From Streptomyces sp. NBC_01689 (GTDB lineage Bacteria > Actinomycetota > Actinomycetes > Streptomycetales > Streptomycetaceae), in the NCBI RefSeq assembly GCF_036250675.1, contig NZ_CP109592.1, positions 9,176,001-9,240,000 on the forward strand: a stretch of DNA of 64,000 nt, read 5' to 3'. Under the pieces are notes generated by a model. It had not been told where the DNA came from. It saw only the letters and a list, made by a program, of their open reading frames with translations, and made no database searches. The position numbers and the translations under genes were made by a program. Numbering within the stretch: position 1 is the first letter of the stretch; every line of letters starts with the position of its first letter. Below, piece after piece: positions 33,924-42,128 of the stretch.

Positions 33924-35491
33924 CGGGAGACCTCCGCGTCGGCCATGGCGAGGACACCGGCGGGGCCCGGTTTCCAGCGCGGGCTCCGGTTGCGGGCGTA
34001 GATGTTGTCCAGTTGGTAGAGGAAGACGAACGGCGCCTCCCGTCGCATCAGGCGCTGCAGGTCGGAGAAGGCCTGGCGGCGCTGGGCCGGGTCGACGGAC
34101 AGTTCCTCGATGTCGACGAGACGGTCCGCCTCCTTCGAGTGCCAGCGGCTCTGCCGGCGGTCACTGCGCACGTTCGACTGGATCATGCTCTCGCCGTCCA
34201 GCGTCCAGATGGTGCTCGCGGCGAGGTACATCGGGCCGAGCGCAGCGTGGTTGGAGGAGGTGAGGCGGCTGGAGTACGTACCGGGATCCAGGAGATCGAC
34301 GCGTGCGCGCACGCCCGCCTTGGCGAGGAGTCCGGACAGGGCCTCGGCGACGTTGGAGTCGACGTTGGAGGCGGTGAGCGTGGTGCTGAAGCCGTGGGGA
34401 TAGCCGGCTTCGGCGAGCAGTTCGCGTGCCGTCCGCACCGAGCGGGTGTACGGCTTGACGGACGGGTCGAAGCCGAAGGCGCCGTGCGGGATCATCGCGG
34501 GCACCTCGCGTGCCTTGCCGCCGAGGACCGCTTTGATCAACAGCGGTACGTCCACGGCGTGGTTGAGCGCCTGCCGTACCCGCCGGTCACCGAGCGGTCC
34601 CTTGTCCAGGGTGTCGAGGGAGAGGTACGAGGTGCGGATCCCGCTGAACCCGTCCAGGGTGACGCCGCCGTAGCCCTCCAACTGCTGCGCCGCGTCGGGG
34701 GTGAGTCCCGCCACCAGGTCGACCTCGCCGCTCTGCAGGGCGGCGAGCGAGGACGACGCGTTGGGCGCCGGGCTGAAGACCAGTTCGTCGACATGGGGGC
34801 GGCCGGACCAGTGCCGGGGGAAGGCCCGCATCCGCAGTTCGTGGTCGCGCTGCCAGCTGACGAAGGTGAACGGCCCGGTGCCGACCGGGTGGGAGGCGAA
34901 ACCCCGGTCCCCGGCGTCGGCCAGATAGCGCGGCGGGACGACCACTCCGCCGAAGAGGGAGAGTTTGTCCGGCAGGATCGGGTCGTGCAGGGACGTGTGC
35001 ACGTCCACGGTGAGCGGGTCGACGACGGAGACGCTCCGCACGTAACGCAGCTCGACGATCGGTGACTTGGTCGCGGGATCGAGCAGCCGCTCGATGGAGA
35101 ACTTCACGGCGGCGGCGTCGCAGACCTCGCCGTTGTGGAACCGCACGCCGGGGCGCAGGGTGAAGCGCCAGGTGTGCTCGTCGCGGGCGGTCCAGGTCAG
35201 CGCGAGCCGCGGGTGCAGCTTGTTGTCGCGGCCGCGCGTGGTCAGGGTGTCGAACATGTTGATCAGGGCGTTCATCGACACCATGTCGCCCTGCTTCTGC
35301 GGGTCCATGGTGACGGGGTCCCCGGGCTGCGACACCCGCAGGACGTTGCCCGCGCCGCTCGCGGCATCGGCCCCGCACCCCGCCAGCAAGGGGGGCGCGG
35401 CGAGAGCCGGGAGGACCAGGCCGGCCAGGCGCAGGACGTCGCGGCGCGGCCGGTCGCGGTCCAGGGCCCGCCCCTGACGTATACGTTCCAT
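33920..35491 (-). CDS. Family 5 solute-binding lipoprotein of the ABC importer
   Basis: 523-residue extracytoplasmic binding protein (SBP_bac_5). The signal has a twin-arginine-like RRDVLRLAGLVLPALAAPPLL and a lipobox LAGC, so it should be a membrane-anchored lipoprotein. The SBP fold is marked by NVLRVSQPGDPVTMDPQKQ, LALTWTARDEHTWRFTLRPGVRFHNGE-like region, VDVPLLIKAVLGGKA and PHGAFGFDP. First gene of the importer operon, divergent from the iclR gene with a 54-base gap holding inverted TTCC/GGAA repeats. Ligand cannot be deduced; peptides, muropeptides or sugar acids are all possible. Context next to an AmiE-like hydrolase and the MurNAc genes makes cell-wall peptides a candidate. Confidence 0.9.
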   Translation of the reverse strand: MERIRQGRALDRDRPRRDVLRLAGLVLPALAAPPLLAGCGADAASGAGNVLRVSQPGDPVTMDPQKQGDMVSMNALINMFDTLTTRGRDNKLHPRLALTWTARDEHTWRFTLRPGVRFHNGEVCDAAAVKFSIERLLDPATKSPIVELRYVRSVSVVDPLTVDVHTSLHDPILPDKLSLFGGVVVPPRYLADAGDRGFASHPVGTGPFTFVSWQRDHELRMRAFPRHWSGRPHVDELVFSPAPNASSSLAALQSGEVDLVAGLTPDAAQQLEGYGGVTLDGFSGIRTSYLSLDTLDKGPLGDRRVRQALNHAVDVPLLIKAVLGGKAREVPAMIPHGAFGFDPSVKPYTRSVRTARELLAEAGYPHGFSTTLTASNVDSNVAEALSGLLAKAGVRARVDLLDPGTYSSRLTSSNHAALGPMYLAASTIWTLDGESMIQSNVRSDRRQSRWHSKEADRLVDIEELSVDPAQRRQAFSDLQRLMRREAPFVFLYQLDNIYARNRSPRWKPGPAGVLAMADAEVSR

Positions 35492-35522
35492 TCAGCAACA
35501 CATCCGTTCCGTCAGATGGAAT
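35484..35522. promoter_or_regulatory. Putative IclR operator between importer and regulator
   Basis: In the 54-base divergent gap and first importer codon, GTTCC occurs twice (35485-35489, 35506-35510) and is mirrored by GGAAT at 35518-35522. This gives TTCC-N7-GGAA and a second half-site 21 bases away. IclR-family proteins often bind such GGAA/TTCC palindromes, so the neighbouring regulator likely acts here. Confidence 0.4.
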
Positions 35523-35545
35523 GCGGTTGCGTTAAGCTAAGCGAC

Positions 35546-36412
35546 ATGTCGAAAGCGGTCAACACCCGTGCCAGCGAGCCAGAGCCCGTGAAGGGCCCCG
35601 TCGACAAGGCGATGGAGGTGCTCGAAGCACTCGTCGAGACGGGCGGCCCGCACCGGCTCGGGGAGATCGCGCGGCGCACGGGACTCGCCAAACCGACGGT
35701 CCACCGCCATCTGCGGACCCTCGCCGAGTACGGCTTCGCGCAGCCCGCCGATGGCGGCAGCTATCGCGCGGGCCCCCGACTGCTGGGCCTCGCCGCCGCG
35801 GCTCTGCACGACAGCCGGGACCTGGCACTCGCCCGTCCCGTGCTGGCCGATCTGCGCCGGCGGACCGGTCTGCTCGCGCAGTACGCCGTGCGGCACGCCG
35901 AGGACGCGGTCGTGCTGGCCCTCTCCGAACCGGCCAGGGAGTACCGGATGTACGCCCGGCCCGGTGGCCGGGTGCCGCTCCACAGCAGCGGCACGGGCCT
36001 CGCGATGCTCGCCGCGATGCCCGCCCACGAGGTGGACACCCTGCTGGCGGCAGCGGCCCCCCTCGCCGCGCGCACACCGCACACCCCCACCGACCCGGCG
36101 GCGCTCCGCGCCCTCCTGCGGGAGGCGGCCGGGGCCGGCTACGCCGTGGACGACGAGTACGAGGACCTGGACGTACGGTCGGTCGCGGCGCCCGTGACCG
36201 ACGCCGAGGGGCTGGTCGTGGGCGCCATCGGCATCTCCGGGCTCACCTTCACACTGGACGAGCAGAGCGTGCGGCTGTTCGGTCCGATGGTGCGCGCCGC
36301 CGCCCGTACGGTGTCGGCGGGCCTGGGCGGCACCGCGCCCGCGTTCCGCCTGGTCGACGGCGACACCGAGGAAGCCGAGGAGGCCGCTGCCGGGGAGGGG
36401 GAACCCGCGTGA
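35546..36412 (+). CDS. IclR family transcriptional regulator
   Basis: 288-residue regulator. Winged helix-turn-helix at residues about 15-80 (VDKAMEVLEALVETGG, LGEIARRTGLAKPTVHRHL, GFAQPADGGSYRAGPRLLGLA). The effector-binding GAF-like domain follows (LAQYAVRHAEDAVVLAL, VPLHSSGTGLAMLA, VAAPVTDAEGLVVGAIGISG). The C-terminus is an acidic tail. It is divergent from the ABC importer operon and overlaps the AmiE-like hydrolase gene by GTGA, so it probably controls both. The ATG at 35546 lacks a strong ribosome site but is the only start that leaves the promoter gap intact. Confidence 0.92.
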   Translation: MSKAVNTRASEPEPVKGPVDKAMEVLEALVETGGPHRLGEIARRTGLAKPTVHRHLRTLAEYGFAQPADGGSYRAGPRLLGLAAAALHDSRDLALARPVLADLRRRTGLLAQYAVRHAEDAVVLALSEPAREYRMYARPGGRVPLHSSGTGLAMLAAMPAHEVDTLLAAAAPLAARTPHTPTDPAALRALLREAAGAGYAVDDEYEDLDVRSVAAPVTDAEGLVVGAIGISGLTFTLDEQSVRLFGPMVRAAARTVSAGLGGTAPAFRLVDGDTEEAEEAAAGEGEPA

Positions 36413-37458
36413 GCGCGCTGGAGGACGTCCTCGTGGCCGGGCGGGCCCGGCGGGTCTACTCCGGCGCGGCCTGGTCCGTGGGGACCGCCACGGGAGTACG
36501 GGACCGGGGCTGGACCGGAACCCGCGCCTGGGACGGCGCGGCACTCACAGGCGAGGAGACGTGGGACCTGGCGTCGGTGACGAAACCGATCGTCGGGCTC
36601 GCGGTCATGGCCCTCGTGGAGCGCGGCGCGCTGGGTCTCGAAGACACCGTCGGCACCCATCTGCCCGACTACCGGGGCGGCGACAAAGCGGAGTTGACGG
36701 TCGCGCGGCTGCTCACCCACACCTCCGGACTTCCGGGCCAGGTACAGCTCTACCGTCGACACCCCACCCGCGACGCCCTGTTGGAGGCGCTGCGGCTGCT
36801 GCCACCGCGCACGGCGCCCGGTACCCGGGTCGAGTACTCCTCGCAGGGCTTCATCCTGCTCGGGCTGATCGCCGAGAGCGCGTCCGGCGCACCGCTCGAC
36901 GAACTGGTGGACCGGCTGGTGTGCGCCCCGCTCGGCATGAAGGAGACCGGATTCACCCCGGATGCCGCGCTCCGGGCGCGGGCCGTGGCCACCGAGGACT
37001 GCCCGTGGCGCGGCCATGTGGTGGTGGGCCAGGTCCACGACGAGAACGCGGTCGTCCTGGGCGGAGTCGGCGGTCACGCGGGCCTGTTCGCCCCGCTCGC
37101 CGACATGGAACGGCTCGGCCGTTCCCTGGCGGCCGGGGCGCCCGAACTCCTGCGTCCGGAGACCTTCGCCCTGATGACGGCCGCCCACACGGACGCCCAC
37201 GCGCTGCGACGCGGGCTGGCCTGGCAGGGGCAGGACGCGGCGGGATCACCCGTCGGACCGTCCTTCGGCCCCGACTCCTTCGGCCACACCGGTTTCACCG
37301 GGACGAGTCTGTGGATCGACCCGGCGACCGCGCGCTACGCGGTCTTGCTGACGAACCGGGTGCACCCGTCCAGGACCGGCGACGCCATCGTGACCGTGCG
37401 CCGCGACTTCCACACGGCGGCGACCGCCCTCGGCCGGGCGGCCGAAGCAGGGGCGTGA
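36409..37458 (+). CDS. Beta-lactamase-fold serine hydrolase, AmiE (YbbE)-like
   Basis: 349-residue serine hydrolase of the class C beta-lactamase/esterase group. Catalytic motifs: S56-V-T-K59 (SxxK), Y143-S-S (Y-x-N-like) and H293-T-G (KTG-like). The stretch GQVHDENAVVLGGVGGHAGLF is highly similar to the AmiE/YbbE branch; B. subtilis AmiE removes peptides from MurNAc and sits in the murQ-murR-murP operon. There is no signal peptide, so it should act in the cytoplasm on imported substrate. It starts at a GTG overlapping the IclR stop. Position next to a peptide importer and near MurNAc salvage genes supports a role in cell-wall peptide cleavage. A D-stereospecific peptidase or esterase is the alternative. 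Confidence 0.83.
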   Translation: MSALEDVLVAGRARRVYSGAAWSVGTATGVRDRGWTGTRAWDGAALTGEETWDLASVTKPIVGLAVMALVERGALGLEDTVGTHLPDYRGGDKAELTVARLLTHTSGLPGQVQLYRRHPTRDALLEALRLLPPRTAPGTRVEYSSQGFILLGLIAESASGAPLDELVDRLVCAPLGMKETGFTPDAALRARAVATEDCPWRGHVVVGQVHDENAVVLGGVGGHAGLFAPLADMERLGRSLAAGAPELLRPETFALMTAAHTDAHALRRGLAWQGQDAAGSPVGPSFGPDSFGHTGFTGTSLWIDPATARYAVLLTNRVHPSRTGDAIVTVRRDFHTAATALGRAAEAGA

Positions 37459-37755
37459 CGGCGGACTGCCGGTGCGGGGCCCGGTGGGGCCGATGCCCCG
37501 GGGGTGCGGTGGCCTGGGCTCCTCCGCCGCGTCGGCGGGGCCCGCCCCGTCGTCCCCGGCCGGACGCGCAAGGCGGCGCGGCGGAGTCGGGGCGTGACGG
37601 CCACCTGCCGGTGACGGCGCACGCGGCGGGCCGGGGTCCGCCGTGGGGTCCGGTGGCCGCGGCTCGCGCGCGGGGTGGGCGAGCCCCGGCAACGCCCGCC
37701 CCGCGCACGAGTCCGTGGGCGGGACGGGTGCCGCGGGCCGGGCGACATGGCGAGC

Positions 37756-40668
37756 TCAGCCGCTGCTCGTCCCGGACCGGTCGAGGGCGTCGGCCAGGAG
37801 TTCCAGGACGTGGCGGTACGGGCGGCCGGTGGCGCGGGTCATGCCCATCTCGCAGGTGCGGTTGCACGAGGCGTACGCGTCGTGCTCGCGTGCGTTGACC
37901 TCGGCGGCCTGGGCCGCGGTCGCGCCGGCGGTCACCTCGGGATGCAGCAGCCCGCGGTCACCGGCGAAGGCGCAACAGCCCCAGGAGTCGGGGACCGTCA
38001 CCTCGCCGGCCACCGCCTCGGCGACGGTGCGCAGGTCATCGGTGATGTCCAGATGCACGGTCGAACACGTGGGATGCAGCGCGAGGGAGTCGAGACGCGG
38101 TGCATCGGGCAGCAGCGGCAGCAGGGTCCGGGCGGCGAAGGTGACGCTGTCCACGAAGCGCAGCCCGGAGTACCGGTCCCGGTCGGCCTCGGGGAGCGCC
38201 GCGGCGAGCTGGTCCAGGCCGTGGGTGCAGGAGGAGGCGTCGCAGACGACCGGCAGCCGCCCGTGGTCACTGGCCGTCCACAGCACGTCGAGGGTCCGGG
38301 CGGCCATCGCCCGGTGGCCCTCGGTGTACCCCTTGGACTGCCAGGGCGTGCCACAGCACAGACCCGCCAGCTCGGGGACGTCGACGGCCACGCCCGCGCG
38401 GTCGCACAGCCGCAGGAACGCCCCCGCGGCCCCGCTCGGCCGCTCTCCGGAACCGCCCCGGCCGGAACCGCCGGTGTCCTCGGGGGCGAAGACGCTGCCG
38501 ATGCACGCCGCGAAGAAGACCGCCTGCGCCGCCTGGACCTGCCGGGCCGCCGGACGGGGACCGCCGCCGCGGGGCACGTCCTGACTCCAGGCAGGTACGA
38601 GCTCGGTCGCCCCCAGTCGGCGGATCACGCGGGTGGCCGCCCCGGTCAGCGGTGCGGGCAGCGCGTGCGCGGCGCCCAGGCCGATCCGCACCCCCTTGAC
38701 GGCCGTCGCCCAGTGCTCCGCCGTGACGCGTCCGGCGTGCTGCGCGAGCGGGCCGTGGCGTTCGCCGCGCAGCCGCTTCATCACCGCTCCGGTGTCGATG
38801 GTCACCGGGCAGGCGGTCACGCAGAGGCTGTCGGCGGCGCAGCTGTCCACGGCGGCGTAGGCGAAGTCGTCCTCCAGCTCCCGGCGCCGGTCGTCGTCGC
38901 CCGCCGCCGCGGCCAGCGCGATCTCCCGCTGGAGGGCGATGCGTTGACGGGGTGTGGTGGTCACGTCCGCGGTCGGACAGACCGGTTCGCAGTAGCCGCA
39001 CTCGACACAGGCGTCCACCGCCGGGTCGACCGGGGGCACGCTCTTGAGGTGCCGCAGGTGCGCGGACGGGTCCTCGTCCAGCAGCACTCCGGGGTTGAGG
39101 ACGCCTGCCGGGTCGCACAGCCGCTTCAGTTCCCGCATGACGTCGTAGAGTTCGTCGCCGTACTGGCGGCGGACGAACGGGGCCATGGCGCGGCCGGTGC
39201 CGTGCTCCGCCTTCAGCGTGCCCTCGGCGGCCAGCACCAGGTCGACCATGTCGTCGGTGAACCGCGCGTACCGGTCGGTCTCCGCCGGTGAGTCGAAGTC
39301 CTGGGTCAGCATGAAGTGCACGTTGCCGTCCCGGGCGTGACCGAAGATCACCGCGTCCTCGTACCCGTGCCGGTCGAACAGGCCGATGAGCCCCTCGCAG
39401 GTACGGGTGAGCCGGTCCATGGGGACCGCGATGTCCTCCAGCAGGGCGGTGGTTCCGGGCCGGCGGGCGCCGGCGACCGCCGTGTAGAGCCCCTTGCGCA
39501 GATGCCACAGCCGGGCCCGTTCCCGCGGGTCGCGGGTCAGCGCGGTGCCGGTCACGGCGGGCAGGCGTTCCAGCACCGGCCGGGCCGCGGCGGCCACCTC
39601 CTCCAGCCGCTCCGCGGTGTCCTCGGCGAACTCGACCAGCAGCGCGGCGTGGTGCTCGACCCGCAGGCCGCGCAGCGCGGTGCCGGAGCCGGGGTCGAGC
39701 TGGGCCACCCGCAGCGAGGAGGCGTCGAGGAGCTCGGCCGTGCGGGCGCCCGCCGCGAGCAGCGCGGGCAGGGCGTCGGTGGCCTCGGCGAGCCCCGGCA
39801 GGATCAGCAGGCCGGTGGCGGCGTGCGGGAGGACCGGGACCGTACGGAAGACGGCCTCACCGACGAAGCCCAGGGTGCCCTCGCTGCCGATCATGAGATG
39901 GGCCAGCAGATCGGCCGGAGTGGTGTGGTCCAGGAAGGAGTTGAGACCGTAGCCCATGGTGTTCTTCATCGCGAAGAGCCGCTCGACGGCGGCGCGGGCC
40001 GGCGCCGAGGACCGTACCCGGTCGCGCAACCGGACCAGGCCCGCGTGGAGTTCGGGCTCCATGGCCCGCAGCCGCTCGTCCGCGTCCGCCGCCCCGGAGT
40101 CGATCACCGTGCCCGAGGGAAGCACGAACTGGAGGGACTCCATGGTGTGGTACGCGTTGTCCTGAGTGCCGCAGTTCATGCCGCTGGAGTTGTTGGCCAC
40201 CAGCCCGCCGATCGTGCAGGCCGACTCGCTGGCCGGGTCGGGACCGAGCCGCCTGCCGTACCGGGCCAGCCGCGCGTTGGCCTGACGGACCGTCAACCCT
40301 GGCTGCAGCCGGACACGATGGCCGTCGTCGAGCACCTCGGCCTCGCGCCAGTGGGTGCGTACGTCCACCAGGACGCCGTCGCCGCCGGCCTGGCCCGCGA
40401 GACTCGTCCCGCCGGAGCGCAGGGTCAGCGGCAGACCGGCCGCCCGGGCACCCGCCATCAGCGCCCCGACCTCGGACGCGGACGCCGCGCGGACCACGGC
40501 CCGGGGAGCGAAGAGATACGGCGAGGCGTCGTGGGCCGCCGCGACCCGGCGGGGGAGGTCGGTCGTCACCCGCCGGGGATCGTCGACGCAGGCCCGCAGC
40601 AACGCCGCCAGGTCCGAGGGGTGTTCACCGGCGGTCACGGAGGTCGGGACGGAGTGGGGGCGGCTCAT
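37756..40668 (-). CDS. FAD- and Fe-S-containing D-lactate dehydrogenase (Dld-II type)
   Basis: 970-residue flavoprotein. The N-terminal FAD_binding_4 domain has TLRSGGTSLAGQAGGDGVLVD, then GPDPASESACTIGGLVANNSSG. The FAD oxidase C-terminal domain has HARDGNVHFML and AEHGTGRAMAPF. Two [4Fe-4S] motifs follow (CVECGYCEPVCP and CAADSLCVTACP). The C-terminal CCG-type domains (LCCGTPWQSKG, CCAFAGD, SCNRTCEMGM) are as in Shewanella Dld-II, a quinone-linked D-lactate dehydrogenase fused in one chain. Related enzymes oxidise D-2-hydroxyglutarate or glycolate. Next to anmK and near murQ, D-lactate is the sensible substrate since MurQ releases it. ATG at 40668 has GGAG six bases upstream; the open frame runs on to 43581 only as a shadow. 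Confidence 0.9.
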   Translation of the reverse strand: MSRPHSVPTSVTAGEHPSDLAALLRACVDDPRRVTTDLPRRVAAAHDASPYLFAPRAVVRAASASEVGALMAGARAAGLPLTLRSGGTSLAGQAGGDGVLVDVRTHWREAEVLDDGHRVRLQPGLTVRQANARLARYGRRLGPDPASESACTIGGLVANNSSGMNCGTQDNAYHTMESLQFVLPSGTVIDSGAADADERLRAMEPELHAGLVRLRDRVRSSAPARAAVERLFAMKNTMGYGLNSFLDHTTPADLLAHLMIGSEGTLGFVGEAVFRTVPVLPHAATGLLILPGLAEATDALPALLAAGARTAELLDASSLRVAQLDPGSGTALRGLRVEHHAALLVEFAEDTAERLEEVAAAARPVLERLPAVTGTALTRDPRERARLWHLRKGLYTAVAGARRPGTTALLEDIAVPMDRLTRTCEGLIGLFDRHGYEDAVIFGHARDGNVHFMLTQDFDSPAETDRYARFTDDMVDLVLAAEGTLKAEHGTGRAMAPFVRRQYGDELYDVMRELKRLCDPAGVLNPGVLLDEDPSAHLRHLKSVPPVDPAVDACVECGYCEPVCPTADVTTTPRQRIALQREIALAAAAGDDDRRRELEDDFAYAAVDSCAADSLCVTACPVTIDTGAVMKRLRGERHGPLAQHAGRVTAEHWATAVKGVRIGLGAAHALPAPLTGAATRVIRRLGATELVPAWSQDVPRGGGPRPAARQVQAAQAVFFAACIGSVFAPEDTGGSGRGGSGERPSGAAGAFLRLCDRAGVAVDVPELAGLCCGTPWQSKGYTEGHRAMAARTLDVLWTASDHGRLPVVCDASSCTHGLDQLAAALPEADRDRYSGLRFVDSVTFAARTLLPLLPDAPRLDSLALHPTCSTVHLDITDDLRTVAEAVAGEVTVPDSWGCCAFAGDRGLLHPEVTAGATAAQAAEVNAREHDAYASCNRTCEMGMTRATGRPYRHVLELLADALDRSGTSSG

Positions 40669-40838
40669 GGATGCTCCGGGGGTGTGCGGGTCCGGGACCG
40701 GCCGGTCACCGGACCGTGGGGGAGGAGGGGGAAGCCGGGTCGGTCGGTCGCTCGGTGAGTCGGGCGGGGAGGCGGGTCGGGAGGCGGATCGGGCCGGCCC
40801 GCGGGAGCGTCGGCGACCGGGGGCCTCACGGTCGGGGG

Positions 40839-42014
40839 CTACGGCCGGGGCTCGACCAGCAGCCGACGGGGAGCCGTCGTCGCCGGTTCCGGCAGCCGCA
40901 GCGGCTGCCGCCCGGGAGTGATGCTGCCCAGCAGGGACGCGTGGCGGGCCCCGGTGCCGGACGGCAGGGTGCCCGGCAGGCCGTGCACGGTCAGGAAGCC
41001 CAGGACGGCGAAGGCCAGCGCCTCCTTCGCGTCGGAGGGGACGCCCAGGTCGTCGCTGGGCAGCAGCCGCACGCCGGGCAGTTCCTCGGCGATCATGCCG
41101 GTCAGGACGGGATTGTGAGCCCCGCCGCCGGAGACCACCAACCGCGTGACGCCGTGGGCCCGGACCGCGTCCGCCACGGTCACCGCGGTGAGCCGGGTGA
41201 GGGTGGCCAGGACGTCGTTCGGTTCGGTGACCGGCGCGGCCTCCAACGCCCGCAGCAGGTAGGGCAGATGGAACAGCTCCTTGCCGGTGCTCTTCGGCGC
41301 GGGCAGCCGGTAGTACGGCTCGTCGAGCAGCAGTCCCAGCAGCTCCGGCGCCTCCCGGCCCGCGGCGGCGCCCCGCCCCGACTCGTCGTACTCGCGGGCG
41401 CCGGCGGTGAAGTGACGTACGGCCGCGTCCAGGAGGGCGTTGGCGGGGCCCGTGTCGAAGGCGACCGGATCGGCGTCCGGAGCCGCGACGGTGATGTTGG
41501 CGATGCCGCCCAGGTTCAGCGCGGCCGGGATGCCCGGCAGCCCGCGCAGGAGCAGGGTGTCGGTCATGCCGACGAGGGGTGCCCCCTGGCCGCCCGCGGC
41601 GATGTCGCGGGCTCGCAGGTCCGACACGACGGGAAGGCCGGTCGCCTCGGCGATCCAGGCGGGCTGGCCGAGTTGGAGGGTGCCGAGCACGGCGCCGTCC
41701 CGTACCCAGTGGTGCATCGTCTGCCCGTGCGAGACGACGAGTGCGGCGTCTCCGTCGCACAGTTCGTCCAGGGCCCGGACGGCGGCGTCGGCGAAGGCCC
41801 GGCCGATGCCGGTGTCCAGGGCGCAGACGGCCTCGGTGCCGGTGGCGGCCGGCGGCAGAGCGGCGCCGATCGCGGCACGCAGGTCGTCGGGGTAGGGGAC
41901 GCCGATCCGGCCGAGCGGCCGCATCCGCAACGTCTCGCCGTCGAGGGTGAGATCGGCCGCGGCGGCTTCGATGGCGTCGTACGAGGTGCCGGACATCAGG
42001 CCGATCACACGCAT
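40839..42014 (-). CDS. anmK: Anhydro-N-acetylmuramic acid kinase
   Basis: Cleaves the 1,6-anhydro bond and phosphorylates anhydro-MurNAc to MurNAc-6-phosphate. The 391-residue protein carries the phosphate-loop motif GLMSGTSYDAIEAA (canonical form MSGTSxDGxD), the HGQT segment, the catalytic Asp in ARDIAAGGQGAPLV, LNLGGIANIT, FDTGPANALLDA and VSGGGAHNP near the C-terminus. All are AnmK hallmarks. GGAG is spaced correctly before the ATG. Lies between the D-lactate dehydrogenase (170 bases) and the sodium symporter (114 bases), all leftward. The product should be substrate for MurQ, encoded 4 kb away. Confidence 0.94.
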   Translation of the reverse strand: MRVIGLMSGTSYDAIEAAAADLTLDGETLRMRPLGRIGVPYPDDLRAAIGAALPPAATGTEAVCALDTGIGRAFADAAVRALDELCDGDAALVVSHGQTMHHWVRDGAVLGTLQLGQPAWIAEATGLPVVSDLRARDIAAGGQGAPLVGMTDTLLLRGLPGIPAALNLGGIANITVAAPDADPVAFDTGPANALLDAAVRHFTAGAREYDESGRGAAAGREAPELLGLLLDEPYYRLPAPKSTGKELFHLPYLLRALEAAPVTEPNDVLATLTRLTAVTVADAVRAHGVTRLVVSGGGAHNPVLTGMIAEELPGVRLLPSDDLGVPSDAKEALAFAVLGFLTVHGLPGTLPSGTGARHASLLGSITPGRQPLRLPEPATTAPRRLLVEPRP

Positions 42015-42128
42015 GGGGAAGCTCCGTGTCTGCTGGTCGGACCGGCCGGGCGCGTCGGGGCGGCCGGCCGGTACGCATGGGGCCGGGCCGGGGCCGCCGG
42101 ATCGCGGCGCCCCCGGCCCGGGGTTCGG

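Noticed and set aside
37756..40668. Glycolate oxidase subunit fusion
   Set aside because: Possible by family, but the single-chain FAD plus Fe-S layout and neighbours anmK/murQ favour D-lactate.
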